Part shown: positions 1 to 6,839 of the stretch, one piece after another
Layout: each line of letters opens with the position of its first letter
Numbering within the stretch: position 1 is the first letter of the stretch
From: Flavobacterium pallidum
GTDB taxonomy: Bacteria; Bacteroidota; Bacteroidia; Flavobacteriales; Flavobacteriaceae
Assembly: GCF_003097535.1 (NCBI RefSeq)
Contig: NZ_CP029187.1
Location: 2,480,001-2,544,000 of the forward strand
DNA: 64,000 bases
Direction of reading: 5' to 3'
Translations under genes and position numbers: made by a program
The notes under the pieces: generated by a model
Told to the model about the DNA's origin: nothing
The model's database searches: none
What the model saw: only the letters and a program-made list of their open reading frames with translations

Positions 1-331
1 GTTGTTCCTGACCCACCTGGCGAATAAAAAAATGAAGGTTTCCGAGCTACGCGCTTCATATCCCGAATACTACATGAGCAAGAACAAGATCGAGCTTACG
101 CCGCAGATCGATGTAGATGCCATACTGGAGGCCATGACCAATAAATATGCGGATGAAAATATTTCCACCATTGACGGCGTAAAGATTGATTTCGCCTCAG
201 AATGGGTGCATTTGCGCAAATCAAATACCGAGCCGATCATCAGGATTTATACCGAAGCGCCTTCGCAAAAGCAGGCCGATGAACTGGCGTTGAGGATTAT
301 TGGGGAGATAAAAGAAGTTGCTGGGATTTAA
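1..331 (+). CDS. glmM: Phosphoglucosamine mutase, C-terminal part (5' end outside window)
   Basis: This is the last 109 or so residues of an alpha-D-phosphohexomutase; the reading frame is open to the window edge, so the start is missing. The tail carries the family's phosphate-binding loop, seen as RKSNTEPIIRIY about 30 residues from the end, followed by the usual closing helix. In Bacteroidota this type is normally GlmM, which converts glucosamine-6-phosphate to glucosamine-1-phosphate for UDP-GlcNAc and peptidoglycan synthesis in the cytoplasm. A phosphomannomutase of the same superfamily cannot be excluded because the catalytic serine and sugar-specificity loops lie outside the window. 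A strong 20-bp hairpin follows the stop codon directly. Confidence 0.8.
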   Translation, partial: LFLTHLANKKMKVSELRASYPEYYMSKNKIELTPQIDVDAILEAMTNKYADENISTIDGVKIDFASEWVHLRKSNTEPIIRIYTEAPSQKQADELALRIIGEIKEVAGI

Positions 332-333
332 AA

Positions 334-395
334 GTGGATTTTCAGATCTTCAGATTATCCGACAATCTGAAGATCTGAAAATCTGATAATCCAAT
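334..395. repeat. Perfect 20-bp inverted repeat (intergenic palindrome, copy 1)
   Basis: Arms at 337-356 and 364-383 are perfectly complementary, with a 7-nt loop. The element sits directly after the glmM stop and before the convergent L,D-transpeptidase gene. The same core, GGATTTTCAGAT, recurs at 2607 after another stop codon. It could act as a bidirectional terminator or be a REP-like dispersed palindrome. Confidence 0.8.
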
Positions 396-402
396 AACCA
401 AA

Positions 403-924
403 TCACGGCTTTATCTCAATCGAAGTTCCAATCGCTACGGCATCAAACAACTCATCAATTTCCTCATCCGTTACAGCGATGCAACCATGGGTCCAATCGG
501 TCCAGCGATGGAATTTCCCGATATAACCGCGGCCATTCCTGATGCCGTGGATCTTAATATCACCACCCGGCGATTTTCCGATCCTTTTCGCGACGGCACA
601 GTCGAGGTCATTGGGATAGGATACACCTAAATTCTTATGATAGCCGCTGTTTGCATTTTTGGCATTGATGGTGTAAGTCCCTTCGGGTGTTTTCATGTCG
701 CCTTCAAAAACCTTATGCCCGATAGGATTTTTACCCAATGAAATTGCGTAGGTTTTTATGAGATTGCCGTCAGAGTAGGCGAGTAGCTGCCTTTCGGATT
801 TATAGACCACTAACGAGTCGATTACAGTGCCGGCAGGAAGTTTCTTTTCCGGCCAGAAATAGTAGATGGCAGCACAGCAAGTGATCGTTATGAGCGCGTA
901 CATCAGCATTTTTGCAAATTTCAT
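403..924 (-). CDS. L,D-transpeptidase / YkuD-domain protein
   Basis: The 173-residue protein has an N-terminal membrane anchor or signal (about residues 5-24), then a YkuD domain from about residue 36 to the end. The catalytic signature is visible: a His-Gly near residue 126 and, about 20 residues later, THGCIAV with the nucleophilic cysteine near 148. Family members cross-link or modify peptidoglycan peptides in the periplasm using this cysteine, and are insensitive to most beta-lactams. The length fits the small single-domain members. It converges on glmM, and the two are separated by the 20-bp hairpin. Which L,D-transpeptidase reaction it performs cannot be read from the sequence. Confidence 0.85.
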   Translation of the reverse strand: MKFAKMLMYALITITCCAAIYYFWPEKKLPAGTVIDSLVVYKSERQLLAYSDGNLIKTYAISLGKNPIGHKVFEGDMKTPEGTYTINAKNANSGYHKNLGVSYPNDLDCAVAKRIGKSPGGDIKIHGIRNGRGYIGKFHRWTDWTHGCIAVTDEEIDELFDAVAIGTSIEIKP

Positions 925-975
925 TTCGTTTGTTTGATTTCAAAATAAATGTATCCGGACGGTTCATTGGCATCC

Positions 976-1035
976 TTATGCCTGATTTGTTTCGATGACC
1001 TGTTCATCGGTCACATCCCAGTATTCTGTTTTCAT
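976..1035 (-). pseudogene. 19-codon open frame, possible remnant of a small DUF4287-like gene
   Basis: A minus-strand ATG opens 19 codons beginning MKTEYWDVTDEQVIE and then hits a stop. The residues look like the start of a real small cytoplasmic protein: such proteins often begin with a Tyr-Trp plus 'TDEQVIEKTGK' pattern. The expected continuation is absent in all three frames downstream. It may be a decayed gene or simply a chance micro-ORF. No repeat or insertion sequence explains the truncation. Confidence 0.25.
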
Positions 1036-1143
1036 GGCATTTTATTTAGGATATAAACTTATGAAAAATGGAATTACACTTTCGTGACTCATAATGTTTT
1101 TTTAAAATTTAAGCCTAAACGATGCAGTTGCAGTAATCGGTTT

Positions 1144-1151
1144 TATATTTG
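1144..1151 (+). promoter_or_regulatory. -7 box (TATATTTG) for the DUF4197 pair
   Basis: The octamer matches the Bacteroidota TAnnTTTG box and lies about 20 nt before the first DUF4197 start. A TTG occurs upstream at 1128, but its 13-nt spacing is shorter than usual, so only the -7 element is well supported. Confidence 0.5.
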
Positions 1152-1170
1152 TTAAGCTAAAGAAAAATCT

Positions 1171-1893
1171 ATGAGAAAAATACTGCTCTTGCTACTGGTT
1201 TGCCCCATCGTCGGCAATGCACAATTGAAAGGAATACTGAAGAAGGCTTCTGATAAGGTCGAATCGGTGACCAAAGGAAACGGCGCAGTCGATATCGGTG
1301 CCGGGCTTAAGGAAGCTTTGAACAAGGGCGTTACCGAGCAGGTTTCGAAACTCACCGCCGTCGACGGTTTTTACAAAAATGAAGCAGTAAAAATCCTCAT
1401 GCCCGAAGAATTGCAGAAAGTCGATAAAACGTTGCGTAAAATGGGCATGGCCAGTCTCGCCGACGAAGGCATACTCGCCCTGAACCGCGCCGCTGAAGAC
1501 GCTGTAAAAGAGGCCACCCCGATATTTGTCAGCGCTATTAAAAACATCAATATCAACGATGCTAAAAGCATCCTGATGGGCAATGATAACGCCGCAACGT
1601 TGTACCTTCAGTCAGAAACCACCACGCCTTTGTATGCGAAATTCAATCCCGTGGTAAAGCAATCTATCGGCAAAGTGGGTGCCGATATAATCTGGGCGTC
1701 GATCATAAAGAAATACAACAGCATTCCACTGGTCACTAAAGTCAATCCAGATATTAACGATTATGTGACCAATAAAGCGCTCGAAGGTGTTTTCAAAATG
1801 ATTACAGTTGAAGAGAAGAATATCCGTAATAACCTTGGTTCCCGCACATCGGATTTACTCCGAAAAGTATTTGCGATGCAGGACAATAAATAA
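1171..1893 (+). CDS. DUF4197 protein, exported (tandem copy 1)
   Basis: The 240-residue protein has a signal peptide (MRKILLLLLVCPIVGNAQ) and then a single helical domain with the DUF4197 look: an alternating Lys/Asp/Ala-rich segment, an 'ALNRAAEDAVKEATPIF' helix, and a C-terminal 'VFKMITVEEKNIRN' stretch. The family is exported and has no established function. The gene is followed 8 nt later by a clear paralogue, so the two are almost certainly cotranscribed from the TATATTTG box upstream. This copy has a type I signal peptide, while the second has a lipobox, which suggests one soluble and one membrane-anchored form in the envelope. Confidence 0.85.
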   Translation: MRKILLLLLVCPIVGNAQLKGILKKASDKVESVTKGNGAVDIGAGLKEALNKGVTEQVSKLTAVDGFYKNEAVKILMPEELQKVDKTLRKMGMASLADEGILALNRAAEDAVKEATPIFVSAIKNININDAKSILMGNDNAATLYLQSETTTPLYAKFNPVVKQSIGKVGADIIWASIIKKYNSIPLVTKVNPDINDYVTNKALEGVFKMITVEEKNIRNNLGSRTSDLLRKVFAMQDNK

Positions 1894-1901
1894 AAACAAA
1901 T

Positions 1902-2603
1902 ATGAAAAAACTTACAGCATTGCTCTTCATTTTTACCCTTACCTCCTGCGCCGAACTACAGCAGGTAGCCAGCCAATACCCGCAAATCGGCGGTTTGGGC
2001 AATCCCGATATCGCGGCCGGTCTTCGTGAAGCACTGAACAACGGTATTACGAAACAGGTCACCAAACTCACTGCTACTGACGGTTTCTTTAAAAATGAAG
2101 CCGTAAAGATTTTACTTCCGACGGAATTGCAGAAAGTGGATAACACGCTTCGTAAGATCGGGCTATCAAGCCTCGCCGACGAAGGACTGAAAGTGTTGAA
2201 CCGCGCTGCAGAAAGTGCTGTAAAGGAAGCGACACCCATTTTCGTCAGTGCTGTAAAAAACATCACTTTCAATGATGCCAAAAACATTCTTTTAGGCAAT
2301 GACACCGCGGCAACTGCTTACCTTGAAGGCGCTACAAATGCGGCTTTATATGCTAAATTCAGCCCTGTAGTGCAGTCGTCTCTTTCAAAAGTAGGCGCAG
2401 ACAAGGTTTGGGCCAACATCATCACTAAATACAACGCCGTGCCGCTTACCAATGATGTCAACCCGGATCTAAAGGATTATGTCACCAAAGAAGCCATGAA
2501 AGGCGTTTTCAAAATGATCGCCGTGGAGGAGAAAGACATTAGGAACAACCTCAGCGCGAGGACCAGCGATTTGCTGCGCAAGGTTTTTGCAATGCAGGAT
2601 TAA
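1902..2603 (+). CDS. DUF4197 lipoprotein (tandem copy 2)
   Basis: The 233-residue protein aligns with the preceding gene over nearly its whole length, sharing blocks such as 'VTKLTATDGFFKNEAVKIL' and 'RTSDLLRKVFAMQD' in equivalent form, so the pair is a tandem duplication. Its N-terminus differs: MKKLTALLFIFTLTSC ends in a lipobox, with the lipidated cysteine at residue 16. It should therefore be anchored in a membrane, probably the outer membrane, whereas copy 1 is soluble. The function is unknown for the family. An imperfect hairpin related to the one after glmM follows its stop. Confidence 0.85.
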   Translation: MKKLTALLFIFTLTSCAELQQVASQYPQIGGLGNPDIAAGLREALNNGITKQVTKLTATDGFFKNEAVKILLPTELQKVDNTLRKIGLSSLADEGLKVLNRAAESAVKEATPIFVSAVKNITFNDAKNILLGNDTAATAYLEGATNAALYAKFSPVVQSSLSKVGADKVWANIITKYNAVPLTNDVNPDLKDYVTKEAMKGVFKMIAVEEKDIRNNLSARTSDLLRKVFAMQD

Positions 2604-2672
2604 AATGGATTTTCAGATTATCAGAAAGGTATGTCCGATGATCTGAAGATCTGACAATCTGAAAATCCAATC
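2604..2672. repeat. Intergenic palindrome, copy 2
   Basis: Arms at 2607-2619 and 2656-2668 form a 13-bp perfect stem. The arms share GGATTTTCAGAT and its complement with the element at 337-383, and the interior again contains GATCTGAAGATCTGA. Like copy 1 it begins within a few bases of a stop codon. Confidence 0.7.
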
Positions 2673-2719
2673 TGAGATTTACACTATCACTAACAAATAA
2701 ATAACAGAGTGTTAACATA

Positions 2720-2819
2720 TTGATTCTGAAAAATGTACGACATTTGTATCATAATATGCACTCATATTGGTTTGGTTAGTTAGAGTTTTAAGGAGCCGGG
2801 ATTTATTCCGGCTCTTTTT
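2720..2819 (+). ncRNA. Possible short transcript with its own terminator
   Basis: A hairpin, GAGCCGG (2793-2799) with CCGGCTC (2808-2814), followed by a T-tract forms a convincing intrinsic terminator. It lies 190 nt after the DUF4197 stop and beyond the palindrome. Upstream are TTG (2720-2722) and GACATTTG (2739-2746), a weak promoter pair that would give an RNA of about 65 nt. The alternative is a long 3' UTR of the DUF4197 operon. No open frame is present. Confidence 0.3.
2793..2819 (+). terminator. Intrinsic terminator
   Basis: A 7-bp GC-rich stem (2793-2799 / 2808-2814) with an 8-nt loop is followed by TTTTTA. It serves the plus strand. In the other direction it would follow no gene, since the minus-strand neighbour starts upstream of it. 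Confidence 0.75.
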
Positions 2820-2838
2820 ATTTTACAAGGCGGCTGTT

Positions 2839-3636
2839 TTATGAAATCCGTTCATGCAGTTTCCTGAAATATGAAAATGCTTTCACCAGCCGGGTCCCGT
2901 ACCACGAGAACATTTCCCCATCTACAAAAATGACTTTGGCGTGGTGCGTGAATCTTCCGACCTCAAAAGCGTCCTGCTCATTAAAAGGGTAGGGTTCTGA
3001 TGATAAAAATACAATTTCCGGGTCGCCCTGTATGCGGATTTTCTGAATGATGACTTCAGGATAACGGCCTTTGTCTTCATAAATATTGCTGAAGTGATTC
3101 AGTTTCATCATCTCATTAATAAAAGTATCACAACCCGCTGACATCCATGGATTTTTCCAGATAAAATAAGCGGCTTTCTGTTGCGGCATATTTTTAACGA
3201 AAGCTTCAAAATCCTGTCTCGCAAACCGGATCTTATCGATCCATTTCCGGGCTTCCGTGCGGCGGTTGAATAAGTTTCCGAATTGCAGGATCACTTCCAG
3301 GCTGTCCTCTATCGTGATGATATTCGTAACCCAAACCGGCGCGATGCCTTGCAGCGATTCCACAATCTCCAGCGTGTTTTCTTCCTTGTTGCAAATGATG
3401 ATGTCGGGCTGTAACAGGCGTATTTTTTCCACATGGACTTTCTTGGTGCCGCCTACGATTTTTTTTGTTGATTTTAAATGAAATGGATGTACACAGAATT
3501 TCGTAATCCCGACAAGTTGGTCTTCAAGCCCCAGATCATAAAGCAATTCCGTTTGTGATGGTACCAATGACACAATGCGTACGGGGGCTTTTTCAAAAGT
3601 GAAATGGTGGCCAAGCTGGTCCTTAAATTCGGGCAT
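2839..3636 (-). CDS. Helical-backbone metal receptor, BtuF-like, without signal peptide
   Basis: This is a periplasmic-binding-protein fold of the BtuF/FepB type (helical backbone metal receptor): it starts MPEFKDQLG, then has the 'RIVSLVPSQTELLYDLGL' strand-helix, 'LQPDIIICNKEEN' and a long linking helix. Relatives bind cobalamin or ferric chelates for ABC importers. Unusually for a binding protein there is no signal peptide or lipobox, and no permease or ATPase is nearby, so it may be cytoplasmic. An upstream ATG at 3675 would add 13 residues, but it overlaps the presumed promoter: TATTTTTG on this strand precedes the chosen start. 265 residues. Confidence 0.7.
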   Translation of the reverse strand: MPEFKDQLGHHFTFEKAPVRIVSLVPSQTELLYDLGLEDQLVGITKFCVHPFHLKSTKKIVGGTKKVHVEKIRLLQPDIIICNKEENTLEIVESLQGIAPVWVTNIITIEDSLEVILQFGNLFNRRTEARKWIDKIRFARQDFEAFVKNMPQQKAAYFIWKNPWMSAGCDTFINEMMKLNHFSNIYEDKGRYPEVIIQKIRIQGDPEIVFLSSEPYPFNEQDAFEVGRFTHHAKVIFVDGEMFSWYGTRLVKAFSYFRKLHERIS

Positions 3637-3672
3637 CGGAATAATTTTGGCCAAAAATACTAAATAACTTCG

Positions 3673-3680
3673 CACCTTTG
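3673..3680 (+). promoter_or_regulatory. Probable -7 box (CACCTTTG) for rlmH
   Basis: CACCTTTGC differs at one position from the TAnnTTTG box and lies about 20 nt before the rlmH start, inside the divergent region shared with the metal-receptor gene. Confidence 0.35.
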
Positions 3681-3699
3681 CAGTACCAATTTTTATGAA

Positions 3700-4173
3700 A
3701 TGAATATCAGGTTGCTGGCCATCGGGAAAACGGATAATAAGAGTTTACAGGCATTGATTGACGAGTACACGAAACGTTTGTCGTTTTACATAAAGTTCGA
3801 CCTCGAAATCATCCCTGATATCAGGAATGTCAAAAACCTTTCCGAAGCACAGCAAAAAGAAAAAGAAGGGGAGTTGATCCTTTCAAAACTCACTGCCACG
3901 GACCAGTTGATTTTACTGGACGAAAACGGAAAAAGCTTTTCTAGCGTAGGTTTTTCTGAGGAATTGCAGAAGAAAATGAATTCCGGCGTAAAAACGCTGG
4001 TGTTTGTAATAGGCGGGCCTTATGGCTTTTCCGAAACGGTTTATGCGAAAGCGAATGGGAAAATTTCGTTGTCGCTGATGACTTTCTCACACCAGATGGT
4101 GCGGTTGTTTTTCATTGAGCAATTGTACCGCGGGTTTACGATTTTGAAGAATGAACCTTATCATCACCAATAG
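3700..4173 (+). CDS. rlmH: 23S rRNA pseudouridine-1915 N3-methyltransferase
   Basis: The 157-residue length, start and layout match RlmH, a SPOUT-class (trefoil-knot) methyltransferase acting as a homodimer on 70S ribosomes at 23S rRNA position 1915. Visible landmarks are the N-terminal MNIRLLAIGKT strand, the SAM-binding loop 'FVIGGPYGFS' near residues 102-111, and the closing 'SHQMVRLFFIEQLYRG' helix with the family-typical C-terminal YHH(Q). It converges on folP, with 27 nt between stops containing a short ATTTTAAGATTATAAGACTT palindrome-like stretch. It is a single-copy housekeeping gene with no anomalies. Confidence 0.96.
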   Translation: MNIRLLAIGKTDNKSLQALIDEYTKRLSFYIKFDLEIIPDIRNVKNLSEAQQKEKEGELILSKLTATDQLILLDENGKSFSSVGFSEELQKKMNSGVKTLVFVIGGPYGFSETVYAKANGKISLSLMTFSHQMVRLFFIEQLYRGFTILKNEPYHHQ

Positions 4174-4200
4174 GATCGCCGGATTTTAAGATTATAAGAC

Positions 4201-5043
4201 TTAAGGTTTAGATACCATTTGAAAAAGCTTCACACATTCCACCGCCTCCTTTACATCATGCACACGAAGGATATTTGCGCCTTTTGTCAATGCGATTGTG
4301 TTTAAAACTGTTGTTCCGTTAAGGGATTCTTCAGGTTTGATTCCCAGATGTTTGTATATCATTGATTTCCTGGAAATCCCTATCAGCAAAGGCAATTGCA
4401 ATAGTTGCAACAATTCCGTTTTTTGCAGCAATTCATAGTTCTGTTCCAAAGTTTTTGCAAAACCAAATCCCGGATCGATAATCACATCATTGATACCGAA
4501 ACTCCTGGCTTCTGCCACTTTTTCGGAAAAATAAAAAATCAACTCTTTGATGATGTTTTCATATTGCGCGAGTTGCTGCATGGTTTTCGGGTCGCCTTTC
4601 ATGTGCATCATGATGTAAGGTACTTTCAGATTGGCCACAGTTTGCATCATCTCCGGATCTAGATTCCCTGCAGAAATGTCATTGACTATCGCTGCACCCG
4701 CCTCTACAGCGGCTTTGGCGACTTTGCTTCGGAACGTATCAATCGAAAGGAGCGTTTCCGGAAAATGTTGTAAGATGGAAGTTATCGCAGGAACTACCCT
4801 TCCGATTTCTTCAGATTCAGAAACGAATTCGGCGCCGGGCTTACTTGAATATCCTCCGATATCAATAAAATCAGCCCCTTCTGCAAGCATTTTTCCAGCC
4901 TGTGCCAAAAGCGCTTTTTCAGAGCCATATCGCCCGCCGTCAAAAAACGAATCTGGCGTGACGTTCAGGATCCCCATCACTTTGGTGGCGGTCAGGTCAA
5001 TGAGTTTTCCTTTGCAATTGATGGTCATGTGTTGGATTTTCAT
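4201..5043 (-). CDS. folP: Dihydropteroate synthase
   Basis: The 280-residue TIM-barrel protein joins p-aminobenzoate to dihydropterin pyrophosphate in folate synthesis. All main signatures are present: 'GILNVTPDSFFDGG' near the N-terminus, 'DIGGYSSKPGA', 'SIDTFRSKVA', 'VNDISAG', 'IIDPGFGFAK', 'GISRKSMI' and a closing 'RVHDVKEA'. The ATG at 5043 gives the usual short lead-in before the first strand. It is divergent from the DUF1599 gene, with 73 nt between starts containing the other gene's promoter. Confidence 0.96.
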   Translation of the reverse strand: MKIQHMTINCKGKLIDLTATKVMGILNVTPDSFFDGGRYGSEKALLAQAGKMLAEGADFIDIGGYSSKPGAEFVSESEEIGRVVPAITSILQHFPETLLSIDTFRSKVAKAAVEAGAAIVNDISAGNLDPEMMQTVANLKVPYIMMHMKGDPKTMQQLAQYENIIKELIFYFSEKVAEARSFGINDVIIDPGFGFAKTLEQNYELLQKTELLQLLQLPLLIGISRKSMIYKHLGIKPEESLNGTTVLNTIALTKGANILRVHDVKEAVECVKLFQMVSKP

Positions 5044-5056
5044 GTGCGTTACCGGC

Positions 5057-5087
5057 TTTGTACTTCAATCTTATTTCCATACTTTTG
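5057..5087 (+). promoter_or_regulatory. Promoter: TTTG-N19-TACTTTTG, DUF1599 gene
   Basis: TTTG at 5057-5060 and TACTTTTG at 5080-5087 are spaced by 19 nt, a textbook Bacteroidota sigma-A promoter. The start codon follows at 5117. Confidence 0.7.
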
Positions 5088-5116
5088 GAAAAATTACAAA
5101 ACAAAGATACACCGAA

Positions 5117-5659
5117 ATGAGTAACACCATCCAGGAATATGACAATGTGATTGCAACCTGCCGCCAGCTGTACATCAATAAAATGAAGGATTACGGTAGC
5201 GCCTGGCGTATTTTGAGGCTTCCGTCGCTTACCGACCAGATTTTCATTAAGGCACAGCGCATCCGCAGTCTGCAGGAAAATGAAGTGCGCAGGATTGATG
5301 AAGGAGAGGCGGGTGAGTTCATCGGCATCATCAATTATTCGCTGATGGCACTGATTCAACTGGAATTAGGCGTGGCCGACCAGCCCGATCTGGATGTGGA
5401 GAAAGCAACACAGTTTTATGATGAAAAAATACGCATCACCAAAGAATTGATGGAAGCCAAGAACCATGATTATGGCGAGGCATGGCGTGAAATGCGTGTC
5501 AGTTCACTTACTGATTTGATTTTGCAGAAGCTCTTACGCGTCAAGCAAATTGAGGACAATAAAGGCAAAACGCTCGTTTCGGAAGGGATTGATGCCAATT
5601 ACCAGGACATGATCAATTATGCCGTTTTCGCGCTGATCCTGATGGATTTTCACAAATAA
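5117..5659 (+). CDS. DUF1599 protein with two internal repeats
   Basis: The 180-residue protein consists of two similar halves. Each contains a 'KMKDYGSAWRILR.. SLTDQI' or 'KNHDYGEAWREMR.. SLTDLI' block, then a Lys/Arg-rich helix, then an 'IINYSLMALIQLE' or 'MINYAVFALILMD' helix. This is the arrangement of DUF1599 (nucleotide-modification-associated domain 1), whose biochemical role is not established. The frame is open much further upstream across the folP antisense strand, but the chosen ATG sits behind a strong TTTG-N19-TACTTTTG promoter and starts the recognisable protein. Confidence 0.85.
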   Translation: MSNTIQEYDNVIATCRQLYINKMKDYGSAWRILRLPSLTDQIFIKAQRIRSLQENEVRRIDEGEAGEFIGIINYSLMALIQLELGVADQPDLDVEKATQFYDEKIRITKELMEAKNHDYGEAWREMRVSSLTDLILQKLLRVKQIEDNKGKTLVSEGIDANYQDMINYAVFALILMDFHK

Positions 5660-5693
5660 CAACTCATTAACAAACGGGAAAAACTGTTTGGCT

Positions 5694-5701
5694 TATTTTT
5701 G
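5694..5701 (+). promoter_or_regulatory. -7 box (TATTTTTG) for the DoxX/thioredoxin gene
   Basis: It matches TAnnTTTG and lies 16 nt before the ATG at 5718. No clear TTG is present at the expected -33 distance. Confidence 0.4.
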
Positions 5702-5717
5702 GGGAAACTAAAAAAAC

Positions 5718-6827
5718 ATGACTACCAATACTAAAAACTATATTGCCTGGAGCCTGCGCATCGTGATCGCTTTCCTGTTCATCCTTTCTGCGGCAGCGAA
5801 ACTTTCCAAGAGTGAATTGTTCGATTCCCCATATTTCGCCATTTCCACTTTCGAAGTGAAACAGCTGTATCCGATGGGATTTTCAGAAAATTTTGCGCCT
5901 TATTTTTCAAGGATTCTGATCGGAATTGAACTGGCTTTGGGATTTTTATTGTTGCAGAAGCATTTCTTAAGGAGGTTCGTTATTCCCGTGACGACATTGC
6001 TGTTGCTGGTTTTCGTTGGGCACCTGACCTACGTAACGTTCATCAGCGGCGGAAATATTGGGAACTGTGGCTGTTTCGGGGAACTGCTCCCGATGACGCC
6101 CATTGAAGCTATTATTAAAAATGTTGTAGCCATTGGACTTTTGGCATGGTTGTATATGCTGCTGCCGAAAAATGAAAAAGACGGTAATTTCTGGATACTG
6201 ACGACGGTATTGTTTGCAACGATACTGGGTATTTTTATGCTGGCTCCCATCCAGCCGAAAGCGGTCGAACTGCCTGCTGCCATAACCGATACGGAAACGC
6301 CTGCAGACAGTACGGCATTGCCGGAAACCACAGGCACGGTTGATTTGCCTGAGACGATTGAGAAAGCCACCGATACCGTTAAAAAACCGGACGCCCCAAA
6401 GGTACAAATGGAGCCGGCACCACATAAATCAGGGTATAAATCGTATTTTGCGGACATCGATAAGGGTAAAAAACTACTTTGTTTCCTCGTTCCGGGCTGT
6501 GACCATTGCCGTGATGCTGCGAAGGAAATCACGGAATTGCGCAGGAAAGACAAAAATTTCCCTGCCGTCCGCATTATTTTTATGAATGAGGAAGCCGATC
6601 TGATCCCGGAGTTCTTTAAATATGCCGGTGCCGAATACCCGTATAAGATCATTGACGTGATTCCGTTCTGGAATGTGTTGGGAAGCGGCAAGGATACGCC
6701 CGGGATAAAATACCTTTGGAATGGCAACGAATACAAATATTATTGGGGAATCACCGATAATAAATTCAATCCGGAAGACCTGGAAAAACTGATTAATAAG
6801 CCGTTTTCCGAACTCCCTAAAAAATAG
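5718..6827 (+). CDS. DoxX/MauE-like membrane domain fused to a thioredoxin-like domain
   Basis: The 369-residue protein has four to five transmembrane helices in the first 175 residues in a DoxX/MauE-like arrangement, with a 'GNCGCFGE' cysteine motif between helices. A Thr/Pro/Ala-rich linker follows (about 190-235), then a soluble thioredoxin-like domain whose active-site position reads 'VPGCDHCRDAAKEI' (CxxC). The architecture suggests an electron-transfer or disulfide relay across the inner membrane, with the soluble domain outside the cytoplasm. It heads a tight run with a DppB-type permease 12 nt downstream and a TlpA-like lipoprotein. The substrate is unknown; the redox role is inferred from domain pairing. 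Confidence 0.8.
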   Translation: MTTNTKNYIAWSLRIVIAFLFILSAAAKLSKSELFDSPYFAISTFEVKQLYPMGFSENFAPYFSRILIGIELALGFLLLQKHFLRRFVIPVTTLLLLVFVGHLTYVTFISGGNIGNCGCFGELLPMTPIEAIIKNVVAIGLLAWLYMLLPKNEKDGNFWILTTVLFATILGIFMLAPIQPKAVELPAAITDTETPADSTALPETTGTVDLPETIEKATDTVKKPDAPKVQMEPAPHKSGYKSYFADIDKGKKLLCFLVPGCDHCRDAAKEITELRRKDKNFPAVRIIFMNEEADLIPEFFKYAGAEYPYKIIDVIPFWNVLGSGKDTPGIKYLWNGNEYKYYWGITDNKFNPEDLEKLINKPFSELPKK

Positions 6828-6839
6828 CACACACGCCGG

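Noticed and set aside
4174..4200. Short ATTTTAAGATTATAAG stretch between rlmH and folP
   Set aside because: Too short to call a palindrome family member.
4631..5116. Open frame extending 162 codons upstream of the DUF1599 start
   Set aside because: It runs antisense through folP and shows no protein-like sequence; a strong promoter and start lie at 5057-5117.
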